Positions 6,608 through 14,269 are shown, numbered from the stretch's first letter. The stretch: 17,120 bases of DNA from an uncultured delta proteobacterium (GCA_903860995.1 CAIOSS010000902.1:1-17120), one strand, 5' to 3'. Program-made: numbers and translations. The notes: generated from the letters alone by a model not told the origin.

Positions 6608-7795
6608 TCAGAGCATCTTGCGCGCGAGGTAGAAGAACCACGAGCGCAGCTTCTCGATGAGCGGCCGCTTCTTCCAGGTGGCGAGGTCGATCTCGCGGGT
6701 GGACTCCGCGAGGTCCTTGCGCATGGAGGCCTCGACGCTGTCGACGAAGGACGGGTCGGTGCTCGCGAGGTTGGCCTCGAGGTTGTACCGGAACGACCGG
6801 TAGTCGAGGTTGTAGCTGCCGGTGGTGGCCCAGTGGTCGACGAGCAGGGTCTTGGAGTGGAGGATGCCCGTGGTCCACTCGTGCACGTGGATGCCTGCGG
6901 TCATGAGCTCGGTGTACAGCCACTCGGTGGCGTACTTCACGGCGGGCACGTCGCTGACGCCCGGGACGATGACCCGCACCTCGACGCCCCGCCGCGCGGC
7001 GTACTTCAGCGCGCGCTTCACCCGCGCGTCGGGGACGAAGTACGAGTTGGCGATGAGCACCCGGCGCTCGGCGCTGCGGATGCGCGAGAGGTAGGCCCGG
7101 CGGATGGCCCAGCGCGCGCCCCAGGCGTCGTGGCCCAGCACGGCCACCACGGGGTGCCGGCGGCTCATGTCGGAGACGCCGAGCTCCTCGCGCGCCGCCG
7201 CCGCGCGCTCGCGCGAGGTGAACACCCGGAGGTGCTTCGGGCACTCGCCGCCCTGCTTCGCCCAGGTCTCGAAGAAGAGCGCCCGCACCCTCCCCGCGGT
7301 GGGGCCGACCACCATGGCCACGTCGTCGCGCCACCCGCCGCCGCCCTCGGCGAGGCACAGCCACTGGAGCCCGAGGTTGAGCCCGCCGACGAAGGCCACG
7401 CGCTCGTCGACGACGAGCATCTTGCGGTGGTCGCGCTGGGACACCCAGCCCGCGCGGAAGCGCTGGCGCCACGGGGCGATGGGGTTGAACTCCAGCACCC
7501 GCGCGCCCGCGGCGAGGAGGTCGGTGTAGAGCGCGGGGTCGACGCCCAGCGAGCCGATGGCGTCGTAGAGGACGTACACCGCGGCGCCCGTGCGCGCGCT
7601 GCCCGTGAGGGCCTCGACGAAGGCCTTGCCGACCACGCTGTCGTCGAGCCAGTACATCTCCAGCACCACCTCGTGGCGCGCCGCGCGGATGGCCTTGAGC
7701 ATCGCGGGGATGGCCTCGGCGCCGTCGCGGAGCAGGGTGATGCGCTCCCCGGGGGCGTCGAGGTCGACCGGGGACTCGTCGGTGGTGCAGGACAT
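6608..7795 (-). CDS. Phospholipase D family protein, cardiolipin synthase-like
   Basis: A 395-residue protein with two complete HKD motifs, each HxK(x)4D: HRKMLVVD at 123-130 followed by GGLN, and HSKTLLVD at 313-320 followed by GSYNLDYRSF (326-335). This is the bacterial cardiolipin synthase arrangement, in which phosphatidyl groups are transferred through a phosphohistidine intermediate. No N-terminal membrane helices are present, so it resembles the shorter ClsB type (about 410 residues) and would act at the membrane surface. The ATG at 7795 overlaps the stop of the upstream GST-fold gene (TGATG). It ends 8 bases from the convergent lysyl-oxidase-like gene. Another PLD-family reaction cannot be excluded. 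Confidence 0.9.
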   Translation of the reverse strand: MSCTTDESPVDLDAPGERITLLRDGAEAIPAMLKAIRAARHEVVLEMYWLDDSVVGKAFVEALTGSARTGAAVYVLYDAIGSLGVDPALYTDLLAAGARVLEFNPIAPWRQRFRAGWVSQRDHRKMLVVDERVAFVGGLNLGLQWLCLAEGGGGWRDDVAMVVGPTAGRVRALFFETWAKQGGECPKHLRVFTSRERAAAAREELGVSDMSRRHPVVAVLGHDAWGARWAIRRAYLSRIRSAERRVLIANSYFVPDARVKRALKYAARRGVEVRVIVPGVSDVPAVKYATEWLYTELMTAGIHVHEWTTGILHSKTLLVDHWATTGSYNLDYRSFRYNLEANLASTDPSFVDSVEASMRKDLAESTREIDLATWKKRPLIEKLRSWFFYLARKML

Positions 7796-8544
7796 CAGCG
7801 GTGGTGGGAATAGAGCCGCAGGGCGTAGGCGCCAGCGGGGGTCGCGCGGAAGCGGTCGACCTCGGCGCGCATCGGGGCGGGGAGCTGGTCGCGCGGGCAC
7901 AGCCAGCGGGTGATGCGGTCGGGGAAGAGGGCGGGCGCCGCGAGGGCCGCGAAGGTCACGTCGGCCGCCGAGAGCCGGTCGCCCACGAGGAACTCCCTCC
8001 CCCCCGACACCGCCGCGCCGACCTCGTCGAAGAGCTCGTGGAGGCGGGCCAGCGAGCGGGCGCAGCTCTCGGGGTTGGTGTTGAGCCCGCGGCGGAGGAG
8101 CGCGCGCGCCACGGGGTACGCCGCGCGCACCGCGAGGGCCTCGGCGGCGGGGACGTTCTGCTGCATCAAGCGCCGGGTGTTCTCGAGGTCCGGGAGCAGG
8201 TGGCCGTAGGCCCAGCGGCGGGCGGCGGGGCCGAGGCTGGCGTCGAAGCGCTCCTCCCAGCGCACCACCTCGGCACGCGCCTCGGGCTCATCGGGGAAGA
8301 GCCGCCGCGGCGCCGGGAGGCGGGCGTCGACCCAGTGCAGGATGTCGGTGGAGTCGCAGAGCGTGCGCTCGGGGGTCTTGAGCACCGGGACGGTCTTCCC
8401 GCCGCCCGCGAGGCGCGCCGGGAGGTAGTGCAGCAGCGGCAGGTGGGCGCGCTCTTCGTAGGGGATCCCCGCGCGGTCGAGGGCCCAGCGGGCCTTGTCG
8501 CAGTAGTGCGAGAAGGGGATGGTCACGAGGACGAGGTCAGTCAC
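7795..8544 (-). CDS. Glutathione S-transferase-fold protein
   Basis: A 249-residue cytosolic protein. The thioredoxin-like N-terminal domain is clear: IPFSHYCDKARWALDRAGIP (about 9-28, with Cys15 at the active-site position), KTVPVL (50-55, containing the cis-proline) and CDSTDILHWV (63-72, with the glutathione gamma-Glu-binding Asp-Ser). A helical C-terminal domain contains FLVGDRLSAADVTFAAL (185-201), the typical N-capping box. The start is a GTG at 8544 that overlaps the end of the dehydrogenase gene by 8 bases; GGGAG lies about 12 bases upstream. Family members conjugate or reduce electrophiles with glutathione or act as lyases; the substrate is not evident. It sits between a lipid dehydrogenase and a phospholipid enzyme. 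Confidence 0.88.
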   Translation of the reverse strand: MTDLVLVTIPFSHYCDKARWALDRAGIPYEERAHLPLLHYLPARLAGGGKTVPVLKTPERTLCDSTDILHWVDARLPAPRRLFPDEPEARAEVVRWEERFDASLGPAARRWAYGHLLPDLENTRRLMQQNVPAAEALAVRAAYPVARALLRRGLNTNPESCARSLARLHELFDEVGAAVSGGREFLVGDRLSAADVTFAALAAPALFPDRITRWLCPRDQLPAPMRAEVDRFRATPAGAYALRLYSHHR

Positions 8545-9349
8545 GATCGAGCTCCCAGATGTCGCCCCAGAGCGAGGCGCCGCCGTCGATGTAGAAGGTC
8601 GAGCCGGTGACGTAGTCGGCCGCGTCGCTGGCGAGGAAGGTCACCAGGTGGGAGACCTCCGCGGGGCTGCCGAGGCGGCCGGCGGGGGTCTGCTGCTCGG
8701 CCTTCACGACGAGCTCGGGGGGGTAGCGGTCGGTGCCCGTCGAGCGGATGGTGCCCGGCGCGACGGCGTTGACCTGGATGCCGTAGGGGGCCCACTCGAC
8801 GGCGAGGCTCTTCGTGAGGTTGTCGACGCCCGCGCGGGCCGCGCCGGTGTGGGCCATGCCCGGGAAGCCGCGCGCGACGTTGGCGATGACGTTGATGATC
8901 CGCCCGCGGCGCTGCGGGATCATGGCGAGGTTGGCCACGGCGCTGGTGACGTTGAAGGTGCCGAGGAGGTTGTTGCGCACGACGGCCTCGAAGCCCTTCG
9001 GGGAGATGAGCTTCGCGGGCGACGGAAACTGCCCCCCGGCGTTGTTGACGAGGACGTCGACGCGCCCGAAGCGCTCGACGACGGCGCGCACGAAGGCCTC
9101 GATGGCCTCCGGCTGGCGGATGTCGACGGAGCCCGCCATGGCGGGGTGGCCCTTCGCGGTGAGGGCCTCGGCGGCGAGGGTGACGGGCTCGACGCGGCGG
9201 CCGCAGAGGGCGACCGAGGCGCCGAGGGAGGCGAGCTCATCGGCGATGGCGAGGCCGATGCCGGTGCCGCCGCCGGTGATGATCGCGACGCGGCCGGCGA
9301 AGAGCCCGGGGCGGAAGGGAGAGGCGTCGGAGGACATGGCGGCGGGCAT
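8537..9349 (-). CDS. Short-chain dehydrogenase, trans-2-enoyl-CoA reductase (PECR)/dienoyl-CoA reductase type
   Basis: A 270-residue Rossmann enzyme. Seen: TGGGTGIG (25-32, dinucleotide loop), CGRR (49-52, whose arginines favour NADP(H)), VNNAGGQFPSPAKLISPKGF (101-120), GFPGMAHTGAARAGVDNLTK (161-180) and VNAVAPGTI (193-201). The NNAGGQF and HxGAARAG motifs are those of the PECR branch rather than ordinary SDRs. The normal YxxxK positions read Thr and Arg, as expected for that branch, so this is not a decayed site. Probable reaction: NADPH-dependent reduction of 2-enoyl- or dienoyl-CoA in fatty-acid metabolism. The ATG at 9349 has AGGG about 7 bases upstream; the ATG at 9337 is an alternative. 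It heads the three-gene minus-strand unit. Confidence 0.9.
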   Translation of the reverse strand: MPAAMSSDASPFRPGLFAGRVAIITGGGTGIGLAIADELASLGASVALCGRRVEPVTLAAEALTAKGHPAMAGSVDIRQPEAIEAFVRAVVERFGRVDVLVNNAGGQFPSPAKLISPKGFEAVVRNNLLGTFNVTSAVANLAMIPQRRGRIINVIANVARGFPGMAHTGAARAGVDNLTKSLAVEWAPYGIQVNAVAPGTIRSTGTDRYPPELVVKAEQQTPAGRLGSPAEVSHLVTFLASDAADYVTGSTFYIDGGASLWGDIWELDRD

Positions 9350-9382
9350 TGAACCCTATTCCCGCGCAGGGCGCACCTGGAG

Positions 9383-9388
9383 TAGCGT
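9383..9388 (+). promoter_or_regulatory. Minus-10-like hexamer before the pseudokinase gene
   Basis: TAGCGT lies 9 bases before the ATG at 9398, inside a divergent intergenic region of only 48 bases. No Shine-Dalgarno sequence lies between it and the start. This fits a leaderless transcript but lacks a convincing minus-35 box. Confidence 0.28.
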
Positions 9389-9397
9389 CCCGCCGCG

Positions 9398-11170
9398 ATG
9401 GAGATGGACGAGCCCGACGAGCCCGAGGCCGACCCGCTTCCTCCGGGCACCGTGGTGGGCGGTCGCTTCACGGTGGAGGGGCTCGCCACGCGCCTCGGGC
9501 TGCTCTCGGTGCACCACGCGCGCGACCAGAAGACCCAGCGGCTCGTGGCGCTCTGGCTCATCCCCGCGGGCGCCCTGCCCGACGCGCACGTCGAGGCCAC
9601 GCGCAAGTCGGTGCGGGCCGCGGCGTCGGTGCAGCACGCCGGGCTCATCGCCCCCTTCGGCACCTCGGTGCTGCCTGACGGCACGCTCTGCGTCGCCACC
9701 GAGCCGCTGGGCGACTCGGCGCTCGCGGACATCATCGACGCCCGCACCCGCGAGGGGCGGCCGCACTCGCCCATCGAGGCGTACGAGTTCGTCGCCAACG
9801 TGACCACGGCGCTCGACGCGGCGCACGGATGGGTCGCGCACGGGGCCATCGCGCCGGAGATCATCCGCTTCGACGGGGGCAAGGTGCGCCTCGCGGGCCT
9901 CGGGCTGCTCACGCCGCTGGTGCTCCTCGACGCGGTGTCCACCCGCTACGTCGCCCCGGAGGTGCGCAACGGCCAGACGCCGACGCCCGCGTCGGACGTG
10001 TACTCAGTGGGCGTGGTGCTCTACGAGCTGCTCACCAACAAGCCCTTCGACCGGCGGGTGCGGCTCTCCGAGGCCGCGCCGGGGCTGCCGATCACCATCG
10101 AGGTGATCCTCGAGAACTGCGTCTCGCCCGACCCCGACGACCGCTTCGAGAGCATGGCCGAGGTGCAGAACGCCCTCGGCGCGGTGGTGTCTCCCGACAA
10201 GCCCGCGGTGGTGCCGAAGCGCGCGGCGCCCGGGGAGATCCCGGTGGTCTTCGAGTTCCCCGACGCGGGGGACATCCCGGTGGTCTTCGAGTACCCCGAC
10301 CCGGCGCGCGCCTCGGACGCCGACCTCGGGTCGCTCTTGCAGGTGGCGACGACGGGCGACGCCGACCGGTGGATGTTCTCTCACGGGGGCCTCGACCACG
10401 GGCCGGTGTCGGCGCGCGAGCTCATCGCGGCGATCATCCGGCACGAGGCGATGGCCGACGACCCGGTCACCAACATGGAGACCGGCGAGCGGCGCAAGCT
10501 GCGGGCGTGGCCGCAGTACCTGGAGTTCGTCGAGACGGCGACGGACAAGCGCAACATCGACGCGCACCAGGCCGCGACGTCGCACGCGCTGGTCGAGGCC
10601 GGGCACGCCAGGCGCGGCAAGGCGATCATCACGGGCGCCATCGGCGTGGCGCTGCTGATGGTGGGCGGGGTGTTCTGGTTCACGGTGGGCCCCGGCGGGA
10701 AGCACAAGCGCACGGCGGCGGAGATCGACAGCCTCATCGCGCGCGGCGAGCTGCGGGTGCAGACGACCAGCATCGTGCTGCTCCCGCCGCCTCCCCCGTC
10801 GGCGCGGCGGTCGGGCGGCGGCGGCGGCGGCCACGGCGGCGGATCGATGACCTACGAGTCGGCGATGGCGCAGCCCATCGATTTCAACTTCGCGGGCGGC
10901 GGCGGCCCGGCGGGCGGCACCCTCTCCGACGCGGAGATCGTGCGCCCGCTCAACGGCGCGCTGTCGCGCTTCGCGGGCTGCCTCGGGGATGGCAGCGCGC
11001 GCAACGTGACGCTGCGCATCGCCATCGGGGGCAACGGGCGCGCGATGGGCGTGACGGTCAACAACGGCTCGGCGGGCGTGAAGGGCTGCGTGGCGGGCAC
11101 GGTGCGGTCGCTGTCGTGGCGCTCCTTCGGCGGGCCGCGCATCGGGCTGAGCTGGGGCTTCGGGTTCTGA
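9398..11170 (+). CDS. Membrane pseudokinase with GYF-like and TonB/AgmX-like C-terminal domains
   Basis: A 590-residue protein. Residues about 20-265 follow a bacterial Ser/Thr kinase fold (VVGGRFTVEGLA; SVQHAGLIAPFG; RYVAPEV at 183-189 as the APE motif; SDVYSVGVVLYELLTNKPF at 199-217), but the catalytic residues are gone: VALW replaces VAxK (50-53), HGAIAPE replaces HRDLKPE (148-154) and LAGLG replaces DFG (165-169). A duplicated IPVVFE-(F/Y)-PD segment (281-301) leads to a GYF_2-like module (WMFSHGGLDHGPVSAREL, 325-342). A transmembrane helix (409-430) is followed by a Pro/Gly-rich stretch and a C-terminal domain (about 512-590) with two cysteines resembling AgmX/TonB-type periplasmic domains. 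The kinase-like part would be cytoplasmic. Probably a signalling or scaffold protein, not an active kinase. The SctJ-like gene follows after 14 bases. Confidence 0.85.
   Translation: MEMDEPDEPEADPLPPGTVVGGRFTVEGLATRLGLLSVHHARDQKTQRLVALWLIPAGALPDAHVEATRKSVRAAASVQHAGLIAPFGTSVLPDGTLCVATEPLGDSALADIIDARTREGRPHSPIEAYEFVANVTTALDAAHGWVAHGAIAPEIIRFDGGKVRLAGLGLLTPLVLLDAVSTRYVAPEVRNGQTPTPASDVYSVGVVLYELLTNKPFDRRVRLSEAAPGLPITIEVILENCVSPDPDDRFESMAEVQNALGAVVSPDKPAVVPKRAAPGEIPVVFEFPDAGDIPVVFEYPDPARASDADLGSLLQVATTGDADRWMFSHGGLDHGPVSARELIAAIIRHEAMADDPVTNMETGERRKLRAWPQYLEFVETATDKRNIDAHQAATSHALVEAGHARRGKAIITGAIGVALLMVGGVFWFTVGPGGKHKRTAAEIDSLIARGELRVQTTSIVLLPPPPPSARRSGGGGGGHGGGSMTYESAMAQPIDFNFAGGGGPAGGTLSDAEIVRPLNGALSRFAGCLGDGSARNVTLRIAIGGNGRAMGVTVNNGSAGVKGCVAGTVRSLSWRSFGGPRIGLSWGFGF
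10235..10300 (+). repeat. Intragenic direct repeat in the pseudokinase linker
   Basis: Two 30-base copies (10235-10264 and 10271-10300) with a 36-base period differ at only a few bases and encode two copies of (E/D)IPVVFE(F/Y)PD between the kinase-like and GYF-like domains. The near-identity at DNA level suggests a recent in-frame duplication of a short peptide motif. Confidence 0.85.
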
Positions 11171-11184
11171 GCGGGGGCGCTCGC

Positions 11185-11925
11185 GTGCGATGGTGCGCCG
11201 CAGCGCTGGGGGTGCTGCTCGCGGGCTGCGAGGAGGTGCCGCTGTTGACGGGGGCCGCGGAGGGGGAGGCCAACCGCGCGGTGGCGGCCCTCGACCGGGC
11301 GGGTGTTGCGGCGCACAAATCGGGCGCCGCGGGGCAGTGGACGGTGAGCGTGGCGCGCGACGACGTGGCGCGGGCGGTGACCTCGCTGGGCGACGAGTCG
11401 CTGCCGCGGAGGGAGGCCCCCGGCGTGGCGGAGACCTACGCCAGCAGCGGGCTGCTGCGCGGCGTGGCGGAGGAGGCGCTGCGGGCCGAGCACGCGCGGG
11501 CGGGCGAGATCGCGCGGACCCTGGGCGCCCTCGACGGGGTGGTCGAGGCGCGGGTGCACGTCGCGGCGCCGGAGTCGGACGCGCTGTCGGGCGACGAGGG
11601 CGGGGCGCGGCCGCGGGCGTCGGTGTTGCTGCGCTGCAACAGCGGGGAGGTGGACACCGCGGCGGTGCAGCGCCTCGTGGCGGGCGCGGTGGCGGGGCTG
11701 CGGCCGGACGACGTGGCGGTGGTGGTGACGCGGGCGCGGCCGAGGGACGGGCGCGGGGGCGCGGTGCTGGCGACGGTGGGGCCCTTCGCGGTGGCGCGCT
11801 CGAGCGCGGCGGGGCTGCGGGCGACGCTGGCGGGGCTCATCGCGGCGGTGGCGGCGATGGCGGGGTGGCTGGTGTGGATGGAGTGGCGCAAGCGGCGGGT
11901 GGGGGAGCCGGAGCCCCGCGTTTGA
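11185..11925 (+). CDS. SctJ/YscJ-like (FliF-related) inner-ring lipoprotein, orphan
   Basis: A 246-residue lipoprotein. The GTG at 11185 gives MRWCAAALGVLLAGC, with a perfect lipobox (LAGC, Cys15); GCGGGGGC lies just upstream. The body follows the type III secretion ring protein family: EVPLLTGAAEGEANRAVAAL (17-36), then a first ring-building motif; ALRAEHARAGEIARTLGALD (98-117), GVVEARVHVAAPE (118-130), ASVLLRC (145-151) and LVAGAVAGLRPDDVAVVVT (164-182). A C-terminal membrane helix (about 211-232) ends in a basic tail, the SctJ topology. It lies 14 bases after the pseudokinase, probably in one transcript. No other secretion-system gene is in the window. Family membership is well supported; participation in a secretion system is not shown. 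Confidence 0.88.
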   Translation: MRWCAAALGVLLAGCEEVPLLTGAAEGEANRAVAALDRAGVAAHKSGAAGQWTVSVARDDVARAVTSLGDESLPRREAPGVAETYASSGLLRGVAEEALRAEHARAGEIARTLGALDGVVEARVHVAAPESDALSGDEGGARPRASVLLRCNSGEVDTAAVQRLVAGAVAGLRPDDVAVVVTRARPRDGRGGAVLATVGPFAVARSSAAGLRATLAGLIAAVAAMAGWLVWMEWRKRRVGEPEPRV

Positions 11926-11953
11926 CGGCCCCCCGCGCGGAGCGGATCCTCCG

Positions 11954-11959
11954 TACACT
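11954..11959 (+). promoter_or_regulatory. Minus-10-like hexamer close to hrcA start
   Basis: TACACT lies 8 bases before the hrcA ATG with no Shine-Dalgarno sequence between. No minus-35 box is seen at 16-19 bases upstream. No CIRCE operator (TTAGCACTC-N9-GAGTGCTAA) is present in this 42-base gap, so autorepression through CIRCE is not supported. Confidence 0.35.
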
Positions 11960-11967
11960 TCCACCCA

Positions 11968-12996
11968 ATGCTGTCCCACCGCGCGCGTCGCATCCTGCTG
12001 GCAGCCGTCGGCGATTTCATCGCCTCGGGTGAGCCCGTCGCCTCCAGGACCCTCGCGCGCCTCCACGACCTCGAGCTCTCGCCCGCGACCGTGCGCGCGG
12101 TCTTCGCCGAGCTCGAGGCGGGGGGTTACCTCACCAAGCCGCACGCCTCCGCGGGGCGGGTGCCCACCGACAAGGGCCTGCGGGTCTTCGCCGAGGCCAT
12201 GATCGCCGTCGCCGAGGGCAAGAGCCTCGAAGGGGACATCGCCGCGAGCGCGGCCCTCTGGTCGGCGAGCGACCCGGGCTTCGACGCGGCGCTGCGCCAC
12301 ACCACCCGCGTGCTGGCGATGCTCAGCGGGTCGGCGGCGCTGCTCCGGCCGCCGCCAGGGGAGAGCTGGGTGCTGCGCGAGCTGCGCTTCATCGCGCTGC
12401 GCCCGCGCGAGGTGCTCGCGGTGGTGGTCGCCACCAACGGGGCGGTCGAAAACCGGGTGCTGGCCGTCGAGGAGACCCTCAGCGCCGCGGATCTGGAGCG
12501 CGCCAACAACATGATCCAGGCGCGGGTGCACGGGATGACCCTCGCGCAGGTGCGCTCGACCCTGGCGCAGGAGCTGGAGGCCGAGCGGGCGCGCGGCGAC
12601 CGGCTGGAGCGCGCGGCGCTGTCGCTGGGCCAGCAGGCGCTGGCGTCGCTGTCGTCGCCGAGCGAGGTGATGGTCGAGGGCGCGGCGCAGCTCATCGCGC
12701 GGCCCGAGTTCGCCAGCGCCGAGACCACCCGGCAGCTGGTCATCGCGCTCGAAGACCAGGAGCTGCTGCTCGACCTGCTCGACCGCACCATGGCCGCGCG
12801 CGGGATGCAGGTGGTGTTCGGCGGGCTCGACAACACCATGGGCAGCGAGCTGTCGCTGGTGGCGACGAGCTTCGGCGCGGGGGCCGTCGGGGTCATCGGG
12901 TCGACGCGGATGGACTACGGCCAGGTGGCGCCGCTGGTGCGCCAGGCTGCCGCGCAGCTGGCCGACGTGCTCGGCGGGCGCACGCCGAAAAACTGA
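11968..12996 (+). CDS. hrcA: Heat-inducible transcription repressor HrcA
   Basis: A 342-residue protein of normal HrcA length. The winged-helix N-terminus is diagnostic: GEPVASRTLA (21-30), LSPATVRAVFAELEAGGYLT (37-56) and KPHASAGRVPTDKGLR (57-72). The central and C-terminal parts contain the dimerisation and insert domains, ending SELSLVATSFGAGAVGVIGS then RMDYGQVAPLV. HrcA represses groESL/dnaK operons by binding CIRCE, and GroEL assists its folding. In most HrcAs SPATIR is followed by Asn; here it is Ala (SPATVRA), a change at the DNA-reading end. The usual neighbours grpE, dnaK and dnaJ are absent. The start at 11968 is the first ATG and begins exactly at the conserved LS-x-R-A-R-R-IL segment. 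Confidence 0.95.
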   Translation: MLSHRARRILLAAVGDFIASGEPVASRTLARLHDLELSPATVRAVFAELEAGGYLTKPHASAGRVPTDKGLRVFAEAMIAVAEGKSLEGDIAASAALWSASDPGFDAALRHTTRVLAMLSGSAALLRPPPGESWVLRELRFIALRPREVLAVVVATNGAVENRVLAVEETLSAADLERANNMIQARVHGMTLAQVRSTLAQELEAERARGDRLERAALSLGQQALASLSSPSEVMVEGAAQLIARPEFASAETTRQLVIALEDQELLLDLLDRTMAARGMQVVFGGLDNTMGSELSLVATSFGAGAVGVIGSTRMDYGQVAPLVRQAAAQLADVLGGRTPKN

Positions 12997-13011
12997 CCGC
13001 CCGGCGGAGGC

Positions 13012-13041
13012 TTGCCCGCGGGGGAGCGGGGCATCTACGCT
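13012..13041 (+). promoter_or_regulatory. Sigma70-like promoter for the acyl-CoA dehydrogenase gene
   Basis: TTGCCC (13012-13017) and TACGCT (13036-13041) are separated by 18 bases in the 83-base gap after hrcA. A transcript starting about 7 bases downstream would have a leader of about 30 bases that includes the Shine-Dalgarno sequence GAGGAGAG (13066-13073). This is the best promoter candidate in the window. Confidence 0.5.
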
Positions 13042-13079
13042 ACGGGTGAATGGCCATTCAGTGGCCGAGGAGAGCGACG

Positions 13080-14249
13080 ATGGCGACGCCGTACACCGAG
13101 TCTCACCAGATGTTTCGTAAGACGGTTCGGGACTTCTGCGAGCGCGAGCTGCGCCCGCACATGGACCAGTGGGAGGAGGACGAGCTCTTCCCGCGATGGG
13201 TGTTCGAGAAGGCGGGCGAGCTGGGGATCTTCGGCGCGCACTACCCCGAGGAGCACGGCGGCAGCGGCGGCGACTACTGGTACTCCATCGCCAAGGGCGA
13301 GGAGCTTCCGCGCTGCGGCGCGGCGGGCGTGCCGATGGCGCTCATGGTGCAGAGCGACATGGCGACGCCGGTGCTCTCCGACCTCGGGACCCCCGAGCAG
13401 ATCGAGGAGTTCCTGAAGCCCGCGCTGCGCGGCGAGAAGATCGCGGCGCTGGGCGTGAGCGAGCCGGGCTGCGGCTCGGACGTGGCGGGCATGCGCACCT
13501 GGGCCCGGCGCGACGGCGACGACTACGTCATCAACGGCTCGAAGACCTTCATCACCAACGGCACGCGGGCGGACTTCATCACCCTGATGCTGAAGACGCA
13601 GCCCGAGGCGGGGCACGCGGGCATCTCGATCGTGACCTTCCCCACGGACGTGAAGGGCTTCCACGTCAGCAAGAAGCTGAAGAAGATCGGCAACTGGTCG
13701 AGCGACACCGCGGAGCTGTTCTTCGAGGACTGCCGCATCCCGCGGCGCTACCTGCTGGGCGAGGAGGGCGAAGGGTTCCGCTACCTGATGCAGAACTTCC
13801 AGAGCGAGCGGCTCATCGCGTCGGCCTCGGCCACGGCGGGCTCGAAGCTCATCCTGGAGGAGGGCATCGCCTACGGGCGCGACCGCAGCGCCTTTGGCAA
13901 GCCGATCATCAAGCGCGAGGTGTGGCAGCACAAGATCGTCGACCTCGCGACGAAGCTGGAGGCCTGCGAGGCGCTCACCTACCGCGCGGCCGACGCGTAC
14001 AACACGGAGCGCTACGTCAACAAGGAGCAGGTGAGCTTCGAGACCACGAAGCTCATCTCGATGGCCAAGGCCTTCGTCGGCGACGTGACCAGCGAGGTGG
14101 CCGACTCGATGCTCCAGTTCCACGGGGGCTGGGGCTACATCGAGGAGTATCACATCGCCCGCGCGTGGCGTGACCAACGCCTCTTCCGCCTCGGCGGCGG
14201 CACCACCGAGACCCTGCGCTACTACATCGCCAAGCTCATGGGCCTGTAG
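13080..14249 (+). CDS. Acyl-CoA dehydrogenase, long-chain (LCAD) type
   Basis: A 389-residue FAD enzyme that oxidises acyl-CoA to trans-2-enoyl-CoA. The ATG at 13080 is chosen over 13050 because GAGGAGAG lies 6 bases before it and family homology starts there. Seen: the flavin-binding stretch ALGVSEPGCGSDV (123-135), INGSKTFITNG (151-161), RSAFGKPI (269-276), QFHGGWGYIEEYHIARAW (346-363) and GGGTTETLR (372-380). The medium-chain catalytic Glu position (YEGT) is Gly, whereas LILEEG (257-262) places glutamates 260/261 where long-chain and isovaleryl enzymes carry theirs, so the enzyme should be active and of the LCAD/IVD branch. It ends 20 bases from the convergent MiaE gene. The exact chain length or substrate is not known. 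Confidence 0.93.
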   Translation: MATPYTESHQMFRKTVRDFCERELRPHMDQWEEDELFPRWVFEKAGELGIFGAHYPEEHGGSGGDYWYSIAKGEELPRCGAAGVPMALMVQSDMATPVLSDLGTPEQIEEFLKPALRGEKIAALGVSEPGCGSDVAGMRTWARRDGDDYVINGSKTFITNGTRADFITLMLKTQPEAGHAGISIVTFPTDVKGFHVSKKLKKIGNWSSDTAELFFEDCRIPRRYLLGEEGEGFRYLMQNFQSERLIASASATAGSKLILEEGIAYGRDRSAFGKPIIKREVWQHKIVDLATKLEACEALTYRAADAYNTERYVNKEQVSFETTKLISMAKAFVGDVTSEVADSMLQFHGGWGYIEEYHIARAWRDQRLFRLGGGTTETLRYYIAKLMGL

Positions 14250-14269
14250 GCCGCAGACTGAACGTCCCC

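Noticed and set aside
8537..9349. Missing catalytic YxxxK in the SDR as evidence of inactivity
   Set aside because: Thr and Arg at these positions match the HxGAARAG pattern typical of the PECR branch, so the site is family-typical rather than broken.
10852..12531. A 559-codon minus-strand frame across the SctJ and hrcA genes
   Set aside because: His/Arg/Pro-rich composition and no recognisable motif; both plus-strand genes it covers are clear family members.
13050..13079. Earlier ATG for the acyl-CoA dehydrogenase
   Set aside because: The Shine-Dalgarno GAGGAGAG lies downstream of it and fits the ATG at 13080, where the family homology begins.
13080..14249. Loss of the catalytic Glu in the acyl-CoA dehydrogenase (Gly in GGGTTE)
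   Set aside because: Long-chain and isovaleryl-type enzymes carry the base elsewhere, and glutamates are present at that alternative position (LILEEG).
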